Origin: Bacteriovorax stolpii
Lineage (GTDB): Bacteria > Bdellovibrionota > Bacteriovoracia > Bacteriovoracales > Bacteriovoracaceae
Length of the DNA stretch: 5,293 nt
Assembly (NCBI GenBank): GCA_945890905.1
Contig: CAMDDI010000219.1
Span: 1 to 5,293, forward strand
Reading direction: 5' to 3'
The position numbers and the translations under genes were made by a program. The notes beneath the pieces were generated by a model that did not search any database, was not told the DNA's origin, and was given only the letters and a program-made list of their open reading frames with translations. Every line of letters begins with the position of its first letter. Position 1 is the stretch's first letter. This document shows, piece by piece, positions 1 to 5,293 of this stretch.

Positions 1-1
1 A

Positions 2-766
2 TGGGCCAGTGCCATTGGGTTTCAATCTTCCGATACTCTTCTTAAAATTTTAACACGAAAAAAGGACATAACCCCTGTCTTAATTGAAGAAATATCAAAA
101 TCATTAAATTTCGATTCTACCGAATCAAATTTTTTCGGGTTTATGGTTAAATATTCACAAGCTAAGAATCTTCGTGAAAAGAACTTATATGAAGTTGTTA
201 TGAAGGAGCTGGCTGGGCCAAAAGGTACACGCATTGAAATTAATGATGAAGATTTATTTTCACACTGGTCCAATTTGGCCATCCTTTCATTCTGTAACTT
301 AAAAACAAACTGTACTCGAAAAAATTTAAAATCTTATTTTATTGAAGATGTTTCTCAGGATCTCATTGAGCAATCTATAGATAAGCTTTTGCAGCTAGGG
401 CTTTTATCCGAGGACACTGAGGGGAGGCTTCACAGACTGTACAACCATGAATCAAGTCGAAATGATCAACCTATGCAAAGTGTTCGGAATTATTATCGCC
501 AGGTGTTCGATATTGGTAAAAAAAGAGTAGACTTTCCTGTTGATGAAAGAGAATTCCAGACAGCACTTCTAGCTATAAAAAGAGATCAACTTCCGGTGAT
601 TAAAGATCTTATCCGTAGTTTTAAAGCGAAACTAGCTGAGCTTTCTCAGGTCAAAGAGGGTGAGCAGGTCTATCATCTGAATATACAATTTTTTCCGATG
701 AGTAAGTCTATTGATGAGAAAGAGTTTATTATTAAACAGAATATTGAGGAAACAATACCTCTTTGA
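2..766 (+). CDS. TIGR02147/DUF4423 family protein, 5'-truncated by window edge
   Basis: The reading frame is open from base 2 to the TGA at 764-766, giving 254 visible residues. The first ATG inside the window (143) is unlikely to be the true start, because the 47 codons before it carry family sequence. Visible residues 4-25 (AIGFQSSDTLLKIL and on) look like the N-terminal helix-turn-helix of TIGR02147 proteins. They are followed by the family pattern FF-GF-VKYSQAK-EK (about 44-60). The C-terminal DUF4423 part ends in the characteristic VYHLNIQFFPMSK (about 226-238). Family members are roughly 270-280 residues, so perhaps 20-25 residues are missing on the left. The family is known mainly from Fibrobacter and Bdellovibrio-like bacteria and is presumed to act in transcriptional regulation; no biochemical role is established to my knowledge. 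No convincing terminator follows, only a 4-bp GAGG/CCTC stem. Family assignment is fairly sure; function is inferred. Confidence 0.82.
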   Translation, partial: WASAIGFQSSDTLLKILTRKKDITPVLIEEISKSLNFDSTESNFFGFMVKYSQAKNLREKNLYEVVMKELAGPKGTRIEINDEDLFSHWSNLAILSFCNLKTNCTRKNLKSYFIEDVSQDLIEQSIDKLLQLGLLSEDTEGRLHRLYNHESSRNDQPMQSVRNYYRQVFDIGKKRVDFPVDEREFQTALLAIKRDQLPVIKDLIRSFKAKLAELSQVKEGEQVYHLNIQFFPMSKSIDEKEFIIKQNIEETIPL

Positions 767-954
767 GTTCTTTTCGCTTCATGATAATTATAAAATGGTT
801 TCAATGGTCCAATTGCATCGATTTCCTTCGTCTTTCAATAGCAATTGCCTCGCATGAGTGGCCAAGACATTGCTTTTATATGTAGAAATTGTATGTGACC
901 GAAAAAATGCTACTATCAACGAAGAAGGTCGAAGTGTTTTCCGAATTCAATTTA

Positions 955-972
955 AGTAGGGCAAAAACATCA
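955..972 (+). repeat. Outlying iteron copy, left edge of the array
   Basis: The 18-mer AGTAGGGCAAAAACATCA matches the iteron consensus at most positions, including the whole GGCAA-AACATCA part. It sits 102 bp left of the next copy. It is separated from the main array by the inverted repeat at 976-1008, and so marks the apparent left boundary of the origin. Confidence 0.6.
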
Positions 973-975
973 CGG

Positions 976-1008
976 AAGTAAGTAGAGAATTTAAATAACT
1001 ACTTACTT
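976..1008. repeat. Perfect 10-bp inverted repeat with AT-rich loop
   Basis: AAGTAAGTAG (976-985) and CTACTTACTT (999-1008) are exact reverse complements. The 13-nt loop AGAATTTAAATAA is entirely A/T except for one G and contains the palindrome ATTTAAAT (989-996). The arms do not resemble the iterons, so this is a separate element. Lying just outside the main iteron block, it could be a hairpin at the unwinding region, a binding site for a dimeric protein or a single-strand initiation site. No T-run follows, so it is not a typical terminator. Presence is certain; function is unknown. Confidence 0.7.
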
Positions 1009-1056
1009 ACTAGAGAGAAACTCAAACTGATTTAATACAGCCACTTATCTCTCTTA

Positions 1057-1295
1057 ACTCCTGCAACCACATCAGTGAACTCCTGTTATCACATCGGCCT
1101 ACTCAGGCATTAACATCATAGAAGTCTGCCAATCACATCACACTGGTCGGCATTCACATCATTCTTTTATAAACTCCGGCAATAACATCAGACAAACTCC
1201 ACCAAAGACATCATTGATCTAACAAAAGTCTAGAAACTCCGGTTAAAACATCATGAAAATCGTTTAGTTTGGATCGAACTCCGTCAAAAACATCA
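1057..1295 (+). repeat. Left iteron block, nine copies in one orientation
   Basis: Copies of the 18-mer ACTCCGGCAATAACATCA start at 1057, 1079, 1101, 1123, 1144, 1173, 1196, 1236 and 1278. The copy at 1173-1190 equals the consensus, and the one at 1144 is the most degenerate in its 5' half. The ACATCA end is the best conserved part (CACATCG at 1079). The first five start 21-22 bp apart, the next two steps are 29 and 23 bp, and the last two are 40 and 42 bp. Many of these are near two or four helical turns, so Rep molecules would sit on one face of the DNA. Iterons are known binding sites for plasmid initiators; binding by the Rep encoded downstream is inferred. Confidence 0.85.
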
Positions 1296-1318
1296 CGCTA
1301 TGATGTTAATGGCGGAGT
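1278..1318. repeat. Face-to-face iteron pair at the centre of the origin
   Basis: ACTCCGTCAAAAACATCA (1278-1295) is followed after CGCTA by TGATGTTAATGGCGGAGT (1301-1318). The second arm is the reverse complement of the first at 15 of 18 positions. This pair marks the switch in iteron orientation. It could act as a dimer operator or as an extruded hairpin, in addition to serving as two single iterons. Confidence 0.8.
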
Positions 1319-1588
1319 ACATGCTTAAAAATATATTGGCCCTGATGTTTTTGGCGGAATTTTGACAAGTGTCGGGGCGGCCTGCGAAATCCAAGTCGGT
1401 TAAAAACATCACACTATGTTGTCGATGGACTACTTTCATTGAGGAAATAAACAATCGCTGATGTTAATGGCCTACTTTAATATCGAGTGATGTTTTAAAA
1501 AGAGATTTGCCCCTATGATGTTTATGGCCCACAAAATTGTTTCTGATGTTTTCAGTGGAAAAATTCTTCTTGATGTTTTTGGCGGAAA
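1301..1588 (-). repeat. Right iteron block, mostly opposite orientation
   Basis: Reverse-orientation copies (consensus TGATGTTTTTGGCGGAGT) start at 1301, 1343, 1414, 1459, 1488, 1516, 1544 and 1571. The copies at 1301, 1343 and 1571 are the best. Those at 1414 and 1488 are degenerate; 1488 keeps only the TGATGTTTT half. One forward copy, AGTCGGTTAAAAACATCA at 1394-1411, faces the copy at 1414-1431 across 2 nt and forms a second inverted pair. The last four steps are 28, 28 and 27 bp after one of 29. The block reaches to 20 nt before the rep ATG, so Rep bound here would probably also control rep transcription. Confidence 0.82.
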
Positions 1589-1608
1589 AACTGAAACTAT
1601 TAATACAT

Positions 1609-3114
1609 ATGGAAAACTTTGAAATTAACATCAACGCAAATTCTGCTCTAAATAATGGTCTCAAAGCTCGTAATGCGCTTGAGGCAATCGACGATAGCAA
1701 TCTCATACCTACGGTCAAGGCAACAAGCAACGACATCGTTAACTTCAAGTCTGAGTTCAACATAGGCCTCGCTCTGCCATTTGAATTTTGCAAAAACAAG
1801 AAGCAAGAGAAGTTTGAAAAGCATTCTACGACCAAGTGGTTTGATGAAGACTCTAACCTTCATCGTCTCGAAGTCGTATTCAGAGGGAACTCTGGTGCGG
1901 CCGGCAAGCTTGATCAAGACGTGCTCAATATTTTGATGTCGATGTGTGTAGAGCAGAAAACAGATTCTCCGGCCTTCACATATGAAGAGATCCGAAAGAG
2001 GTTGGGGCTTAGTAAGGGCTCACACGGCAATATTCGGGACTCAATTCAGCGAATGTTAGGCATGACCATAGAGTTTAAAAAGTCTTTCTACTCAACCTCA
2101 GGCTCTAAGAACGTCGATGTTGAGAAACATCTCATTCAATCTCGAAAGTCTGTTGTAAATGAAGATTATGCTGATCTTAAAAATCTAGACGCTCGACATA
2201 GTGTGACCTTCGATAAAGACATTATGCAGAATCTTCTCGGGGGCTATTACTCTGTACTATCTCGTGAAACCTACCTAAGTCTTGATAGTGGAGCAGTAAG
2301 AAGACTTTATCAGTTAATTGTCTCTCACCGAGATGTTGGAAAAAGAAGTGTGTTCACCTTAGAGATTGAAGATATTGCTTCAGTCCTGGGACTTACCAAT
2401 AAAAAAGAATTCTTCGGCAATATTAAAAAGTATTTTGAATCCCTAAAATCAGCAATTCCTGATCTGGAATTTATATTTGTAACGGTTGAAAGGAAGAAGG
2501 TTGTTAAGATTTCTTTCCCAGATACTCATCTGATTACCCAAGGTGATCAATTTCTGGATTCACTGGTTAAGTGGTACGGAGAGGATGCTGTTTATAATAA
2601 TGAAATAACTTCTGATTTTCTAACTGATTTTAGAGGTAAGTTTCCCGCAAAGATTGAATTTGAAAAAACAAAGGTCTACCTTTGTGAGCTTTTAATCGAC
2701 ATGATTCTTTTTCAAAAGTTTATCAATAAGGGCCAGATCAAGTCAGTGAAGGCCATTCTTTATGCCTCTCTCAATAAGCAGATGGAATACACCAAGCCCG
2801 ATGGTTACAAGAGATTTGTTGTTGAGCGAGTTAAACTTAAAGACATCATTGAAACCAAAGAGCTCGCCCTAAAAGAAGTAGAGAGAAAGAAATTTGAAAT
2901 TCAGCATACAGAAAAGAAAACTCGCGAGCTTGCGAGTCTGACTTACTTTGAGATTCTCAAAGAACCAAAGGTATATGCTAAGTACTCCAAAGAGGCCCAC
3001 AAGCTTTATGGTGAAGAAATTCAAAATAGTCTTCTTGGAGAGCAAATCCTTGAAGAGAGAATCAAAGAGTTAATTCAGGCCAGAATGGATGCTGGCGAAC
3101 AGATAATGTCATAA
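1609..3114 (+). CDS. Plasmid replication initiator protein (Rep/RepA type)
   Basis: This 501-residue protein should bind the adjacent iterons and start plasmid replication. The residue 88-112 stretch has the form LEVVFRG-GAAGKLDQDVLNIL, like the conserved start of the winged-helix region in Rep_3/RPA (replication initiator protein A) proteins (GLP-DQDV). A first winged helix is likely over about 85-205 (TYEEIRKRLGL at 124-134 as helix-turn-helix) and a second over about 205-305 (GAVRRLYQLI at 228-237, then FTLEIEDIASVLGL). Residues 310-501 form a charged extension, with probable coiled coil near 405-445. The frame is open back to a TTG at 1537, but those codons are iterons, so I chose ATG 1609. 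No Shine-Dalgarno is visible there. The dnaB-type gene follows after 7 nt. Family is assigned from motifs and context; the exact Pfam family is uncertain. Confidence 0.82.
   Translation: MENFEININANSALNNGLKARNALEAIDDSNLIPTVKATSNDIVNFKSEFNIGLALPFEFCKNKKQEKFEKHSTTKWFDEDSNLHRLEVVFRGNSGAAGKLDQDVLNILMSMCVEQKTDSPAFTYEEIRKRLGLSKGSHGNIRDSIQRMLGMTIEFKKSFYSTSGSKNVDVEKHLIQSRKSVVNEDYADLKNLDARHSVTFDKDIMQNLLGGYYSVLSRETYLSLDSGAVRRLYQLIVSHRDVGKRSVFTLEIEDIASVLGLTNKKEFFGNIKKYFESLKSAIPDLEFIFVTVERKKVVKISFPDTHLITQGDQFLDSLVKWYGEDAVYNNEITSDFLTDFRGKFPAKIEFEKTKVYLCELLIDMILFQKFINKGQIKSVKAILYASLNKQMEYTKPDGYKRFVVERVKLKDIIETKELALKEVERKKFEIQHTEKKTRELASLTYFEILKEPKVYAKYSKEAHKLYGEEIQNSLLGEQILEERIKELIQARMDAGEQIMS
1616..1633 (+). 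repeat. Iteron copy inside the first codons of rep
   Basis: ACTTTGAAATTAACATCA matches the forward iteron at 11-12 of 18 positions, including the TAACATCA end, and encodes part of residues 3-9 of Rep. With the reverse copy at 1571-1588 it brackets the rep start codon as a divergent pair. This placement would suit autorepression by Rep. The match could be chance, because the conserved core is short. Confidence 0.45.
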
Positions 3115-3121
3115 GGTGAGA
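3113..3121 (+). promoter_or_regulatory. Ribosome binding site deciding the helicase start
   Basis: AAGGTGAG overlaps the rep TAA stop and ends one base before ATG 3122. Aligned to the 16S tail, AAGG/GGTGA gives about 5 nt between the core and ATG 3122, which is normal. The alternative GTG at 3116 lies inside this site and would have no Shine-Dalgarno of its own. ATG 3122 is therefore preferred. Confidence 0.65.
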
Positions 3122-4456
3122 ATGGAATCATTTCGAGAAGAAAATAGCGAATTGGTAATTGCAGAGAAAGCTTTTCTCTCTTCAATTATTTCTGATCCCG
3201 ACTCCATCGGAGAAATTGATTCTCTTAAAATTAATTCAACTGATTTTTTAGAATTTAGAAATAGCACTGTGTATAAGCATTTTTTAAAGCTTAAAGAGGC
3301 CGGCGTCACACCGGACTATATAACACTCGCTGAAAGCCTTAATGAGACCGGGGAACTAGAGCGTGTAGGTGGGCAATCATTTCTTGTTGGTCTCTTTGAA
3401 GAGTATGCAAGTTCTGCAAATCTAAAAAGCTATGCGGATGTCATAAAGAAGAAATCTGTTTTTAGAGATGTTGTTCAAAAAGCAAAAGAGATTCAATCCT
3501 TCGCAGTTAATGGAGAGATTTCCCAAGACGAGCTTGTTGGAAAGATTAATAAAATCCTTATAGATCTTAACGATAACTCAACATCTGGATACTCTCTTGA
3601 TCTTAAAGAGTCCATTTTCGAAGTTATTAAAGAACTTCGCGACAAAGATTCGTCTCACGCCAAACTCACCCAAACTGGTTTTGATTCAATTGATGATAAA
3701 CTTGTAGGAATTTCTCCAGGTCAACTGATTGTCTTGGCGGCCCGACCTTCAATGGGTAAAACCGCCCTGGCCCTAAATATAGGCCAGAAGATTGCTGAAA
3801 AATATAATGAACACGTCATCATCTTCTCGCTTGAGATGCTTCACTCCGAGCTGACTCAACGATTGATTTCGATGGAGTCTCTAGTTAATTCTCAGAAGTT
3901 CAAATCTCGTGACTTTAATGCTGAAGATTTAAAAAGAATTGCCAAAGCATCTGAGAAACTTTCAAAACTTCCAATTATTATTGATGACTACTCTTCAACT
4001 TCTTTAGCAAGAATTCGCTCTCAATGCCTTCGCTACAAGGCAAAGCACGGCAAAGTTCGAGCAGTGGTTGTTGATTATCTTCAACTTATGACCATGGAAG
4101 AGACTAAGAAAGGGAATAAGGCCGATGATATTGGTGTCATCACTAGAGGCCTTAAACTTCTCGCCAAAGAGCTTGAATGCCCCGTAATTCTGCTTTCCCA
4201 ATTAAACAGGGGAGTTGAAGGGCGAGACAACAAAAGGCCGATGCTTCAAGATTTAAGATCATCTGGTGATATCGAGCAAGATGCCGACATGGTTTGGTTC
4301 ATTTATCGAGATGAAGTTTATAATTCGGATACCAAAGACCGTTCTGAAGCCGAGATCATTATTGCGAAGAATCGAGGCGGAGAAACGGGAGTGGCAAAAT
4401 TGGCGTGGAGAGGGGAATTTACGAAGTTTTCGGCTAAGGCCGAGGACGTGTTTTAA
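3122..4456 (+). CDS. dnaB: Plasmid-encoded DnaB-type replicative DNA helicase
   Basis: This 444-residue protein is a near full-length DnaB (chromosomal forms are about 450-470). It should form the hexameric 5'-3' helicase that unwinds the fork and recruits primase. Residues 1-105 are the DnaB N-terminal domain (EKAFLSSII, then DFLEFRNSTVYKHF, then GGQSFLVGL and SYADVIKKK). The RecA-like motor follows: TGFDSIDD near 182, Walker A RPSMGKT at 208-214 with K213, the SLEM glutamate E238, Walker B VVVDYLQL with D318, the motif SQLNRGVEGR, DLRSSGDIEQDAD, and the arginine-finger motif KNRGG at 416-420 (K416, R418). All catalytic residues I looked for are present, so it looks functional. No intein or break is seen. 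It follows rep by 7 nt and overlaps the next gene by one base, so it is part of the replication operon. Identification is very sure. Confidence 0.96.
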   Translation: MESFREENSELVIAEKAFLSSIISDPDSIGEIDSLKINSTDFLEFRNSTVYKHFLKLKEAGVTPDYITLAESLNETGELERVGGQSFLVGLFEEYASSANLKSYADVIKKKSVFRDVVQKAKEIQSFAVNGEISQDELVGKINKILIDLNDNSTSGYSLDLKESIFEVIKELRDKDSSHAKLTQTGFDSIDDKLVGISPGQLIVLAARPSMGKTALALNIGQKIAEKYNEHVIIFSLEMLHSELTQRLISMESLVNSQKFKSRDFNAEDLKRIAKASEKLSKLPIIIDDYSSTSLARIRSQCLRYKAKHGKVRAVVVDYLQLMTMEETKKGNKADDIGVITRGLKLLAKELECPVILLSQLNRGVEGRDNKRPMLQDLRSSGDIEQDADMVWFIYRDEVYNSDTKDRSEAEIIIAKNRGGETGVAKLAWRGEFTKFSAKAEDVF

Positions 4457-4458
4457 TG
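4442..4458 (+). promoter_or_regulatory. Ribosome binding site and TAATG stop-start overlap
   Basis: GAGGA at 4442-4446 lies 9 nt before ATG 4456, inside the end of the helicase gene. The helicase TAA (4454-4456) shares its last A with the ATG of the membrane protein. This is a typical arrangement for translational coupling. Confidence 0.7.
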
Positions 4459-4971
4459 GAAACGATTCTTCTCTATTTTTTCAGTACACTTGCGCAATCG
4501 TTTGCAGCTCTTGTTGCATTTGTATTTGCGGTATCACAATTTAGAATTTCTTGGTTGGACACAAAAATTACATCATTAAAGAAAGTGGCCCTATATTCTA
4601 CATTTGGAGCCTCGATATACAGTGATGCTCAAATCGATTTTAAAATGAACAAATACAGTGCCACTCAAGTTGCAGATTTCGCCAAGAAGAAAAACAATAC
4701 TGATTGCGAAGAAGTCGCCAAAAAGCTCGCAGAACAAATCATTGAGATTCAAGTCTTTCGAAAAGGAATTAGGAACCATATCGTTTGGGGAATTTTATTT
4801 ATCATGATTGGAATTGCAGGAATTCCTATGTCTTTTTACCTTAAATCCGTTGAAGGATTCTCAATGGTCTTAATGCTTTTAATTACTATTTTAGTTATCT
4901 GGTGTTGTTGCAAAATGGGCTACTTTATTTACGAAAGTTTAAAAGTATCGCTCACAAAAAGCTTAAGTTAA
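4456..4971 (+). CDS. Small three-pass membrane protein of unknown function
   Basis: I do not recognise a characterised family for this 171-residue protein. It has three hydrophobic segments: residues 3-26 (ILLYFFSTLAQSFAALVAFV and on), 108-128 (the stretch ending IGIAGIPMSFYL) and 134-151 or slightly beyond (MVLMLLITILVIWCCC, ending in a run of three cysteines). Between the first two lies a soluble stretch of about 80 residues, rich in lysine and glutamate, with a likely helix at 69-104. The N-terminal FFSTLAQ-AAL pattern resembles that of many uncharacterised bacterial membrane proteins. By the positive-inside rule (R30, K37 and K42-K43 after the first segment) the soluble part probably faces the cytoplasm. 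It is translationally coupled to the helicase and is the last gene of the operon. A replication-linked role such as membrane anchoring or copy control is only a guess. Confidence 0.8.
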   Translation: METILLYFFSTLAQSFAALVAFVFAVSQFRISWLDTKITSLKKVALYSTFGASIYSDAQIDFKMNKYSATQVADFAKKKNNTDCEEVAKKLAEQIIEIQVFRKGIRNHIVWGILFIMIGIAGIPMSFYLKSVEGFSMVLMLLITILVIWCCCKMGYFIYESLKVSLTKSLS

Positions 4972-4986
4972 GTACTGGATCTACAT

Positions 4987-5286
4987 CTAGGATGCTTTTG
5001 ATTTCTTCTCGATTTTGTCTAAACGCTTATCAACCTTATCGTAGAGGCCGTTAATCATGTCTTTGATAACATCCATGGGATCTTTTTCAATACCACAATG
5101 CTTAGAAAGGATAGAGTTAATAAGTGTCTGGTAGCCGATTCCATGGTTGCTAGCTTCGAGCTTGAGAGCATCATATACATTACTGTCGATCATAGTCGTA
5201 ATTCTTAATTTCGCTTTTTTCATGTCCAAATCATCGCGAATTAGAACGTCCTTTTTACCGTATTTCATTTTGGTTTTTTTACTCAT
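4987..5286 (-). CDS. Ribbon-helix-helix DNA-binding protein, CopG/BrnA antitoxin-like
   Basis: This 99-residue protein has a basic N-terminus (MSKKTKMKYGKK), a probable beta strand KLRITTMID at 26-34, a helix at about 35-49, and the turn-helix GIGYQTLINSILSKHC at 49-64. The G-YQTLIN-IL motif is typical of CopG-type antitoxins and BrnA. The tail at 70-96 is a lysine-rich amphipathic helix that could mediate oligomerisation or partner binding. Such proteins bind operator DNA as dimers and often neutralise a toxin or control plasmid copy number. BrnT-type toxins usually precede brnA in their operon, which here would be beyond 5293. The ATG at 5286-5284 is 7 nt from the window edge and the frame is open above it, so the start and its ribosome site cannot be confirmed. 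It is convergent with the membrane-protein gene (15-nt gap). Fold is likely; the biological role is open. Confidence 0.78.
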   Translation of the reverse strand: MSKKTKMKYGKKDVLIRDDLDMKKAKLRITTMIDSNVYDALKLEASNHGIGYQTLINSILSKHCGIEKDPMDVIKDMINGLYDKVDKRLDKIEKKSKAS

Positions 5287-5293
5287 TGTATTC

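Larger units (their letters stand above)
767..1608. other. Probable plasmid replication origin (oriV), non-coding
   Basis: No convincing gene lies in these 842 bases. From 955 onward they are filled with an 18-bp motif in both orientations, consensus ACTCCGGCAATAACATCA or its reverse complement, directly upstream of a plasmid-type Rep gene. That combination is the classic arrangement of an iteron-controlled oriV. AT-rich stretches that could serve as the unwinding element are the loop around 986-998 (AGAATTTAAATAA) and 1325-1337 (TTAAAAATATATT). I found no perfect DnaA box (TTATCCACA) by eye. The left part, 767-954, contains nothing I recognise except a small inverted repeat, CAATTGC at 810-816 and GCAATTG at 841-847. 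The origin call is inference from repeats and context. Confidence 0.8.

Noticed and set aside
746..774. Terminator at the end of the TIGR02147 gene (GAGG/CCTC stem then TTTGAGTTCTTTT)
   Set aside because: A 4-bp stem with an 8-nt loop that overlaps the coding end is too weak to call.
781..885. 34-codon open frame starting at ATG 781
   Set aside because: It has no ribosome binding site, an unlikely composition rich in Trp, Cys and His, and no neighbouring gene in its orientation to support it.
1057..1295. Regularly spaced repeats resembling a CRISPR array
   Set aside because: The repeats are 18 bp and degenerate, the spacers are only 3-24 nt and uneven, orientation flips, and no cas gene is present. 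Iterons explain them better.
1362..1390. Perfect TTGACA at 1362-1367 as -35 of the rep promoter
   Set aside because: At 17-nt spacing the -10 position reads CGAAAT, a poor match, and a transcript from here would carry a leader of more than 200 nt. It remains only a weak candidate.
1514..1519. TATGAT as a -10 box for rep
   Set aside because: The matching -35 position (1491-1496, TGTTTT) is weak and the hexamer overlaps the start of an iteron, so it is probably part of the repeat.
1464..1917. Minus-strand open frames opposite the iterons and the rep start
   Set aside because: They are antisense shadows of rep and the repeats, without recognisable domains or ribosome sites.
4957..4999. Bidirectional terminator between the convergent genes (AAAAGC 4957-4962 with GCTTTT 4994-4999)
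   Set aside because: The stem is only six mostly A-T pairs around a 31-nt loop. The sequence does not show a convincing GC stem with a T-run.

Overview
The window reads as the replication region of a plasmid or plasmid-like replicon from a Gram-negative bacterium, most likely a Bdellovibrio-and-like organism (Bacteriovorax, Halobacteriovorax or Peredibacter type). The taxonomic hint comes from the first gene, a TIGR02147/DUF4423 protein, a family that is expanded in Fibrobacter and in Bdellovibrio-like predators, and from the AT-rich, lysine-rich coding style. This assignment is an inference.

Layout. Bases 2-766 (+) hold the 3' part of a TIGR02147-family regulator whose first residues lie left of the window. 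Bases 767-1608 contain no convincing gene. They hold a large iteron array: about 19 copies of an 18-bp motif, plus one more just inside the next gene. Almost all copies left of about 1300 point one way and most copies to the right point the other way. A perfect 10-bp inverted repeat with an AT-rich loop lies near the left end. This is the probable replication origin (oriV). Bases 1609-4971 (+) form a tight three-gene operon: a plasmid replication initiator (Rep), a complete DnaB-type replicative helicase and a small three-pass membrane protein. The helicase starts 7 nt after the rep stop, and the membrane-protein ATG overlaps the helicase stop by one base. Bases 4987-5286 (-) encode a ribbon-helix-helix protein of the CopG/BrnA antitoxin type, convergent with the operon.

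How the parts may work together. Rep would bind the iterons, melt the origin and load a helicase. The element carries its own DnaB, so it may not depend on the host helicase. The iteron copies that flank and enter the rep start suggest that Rep represses its own operon. The role of the coupled membrane protein is unknown. The ribbon-helix-helix protein may be half of a toxin-antitoxin pair, with its partner beyond the right edge. The least ordinary parts are the convergent iteron architecture, the Rep-DnaB pairing and the coupled membrane protein.
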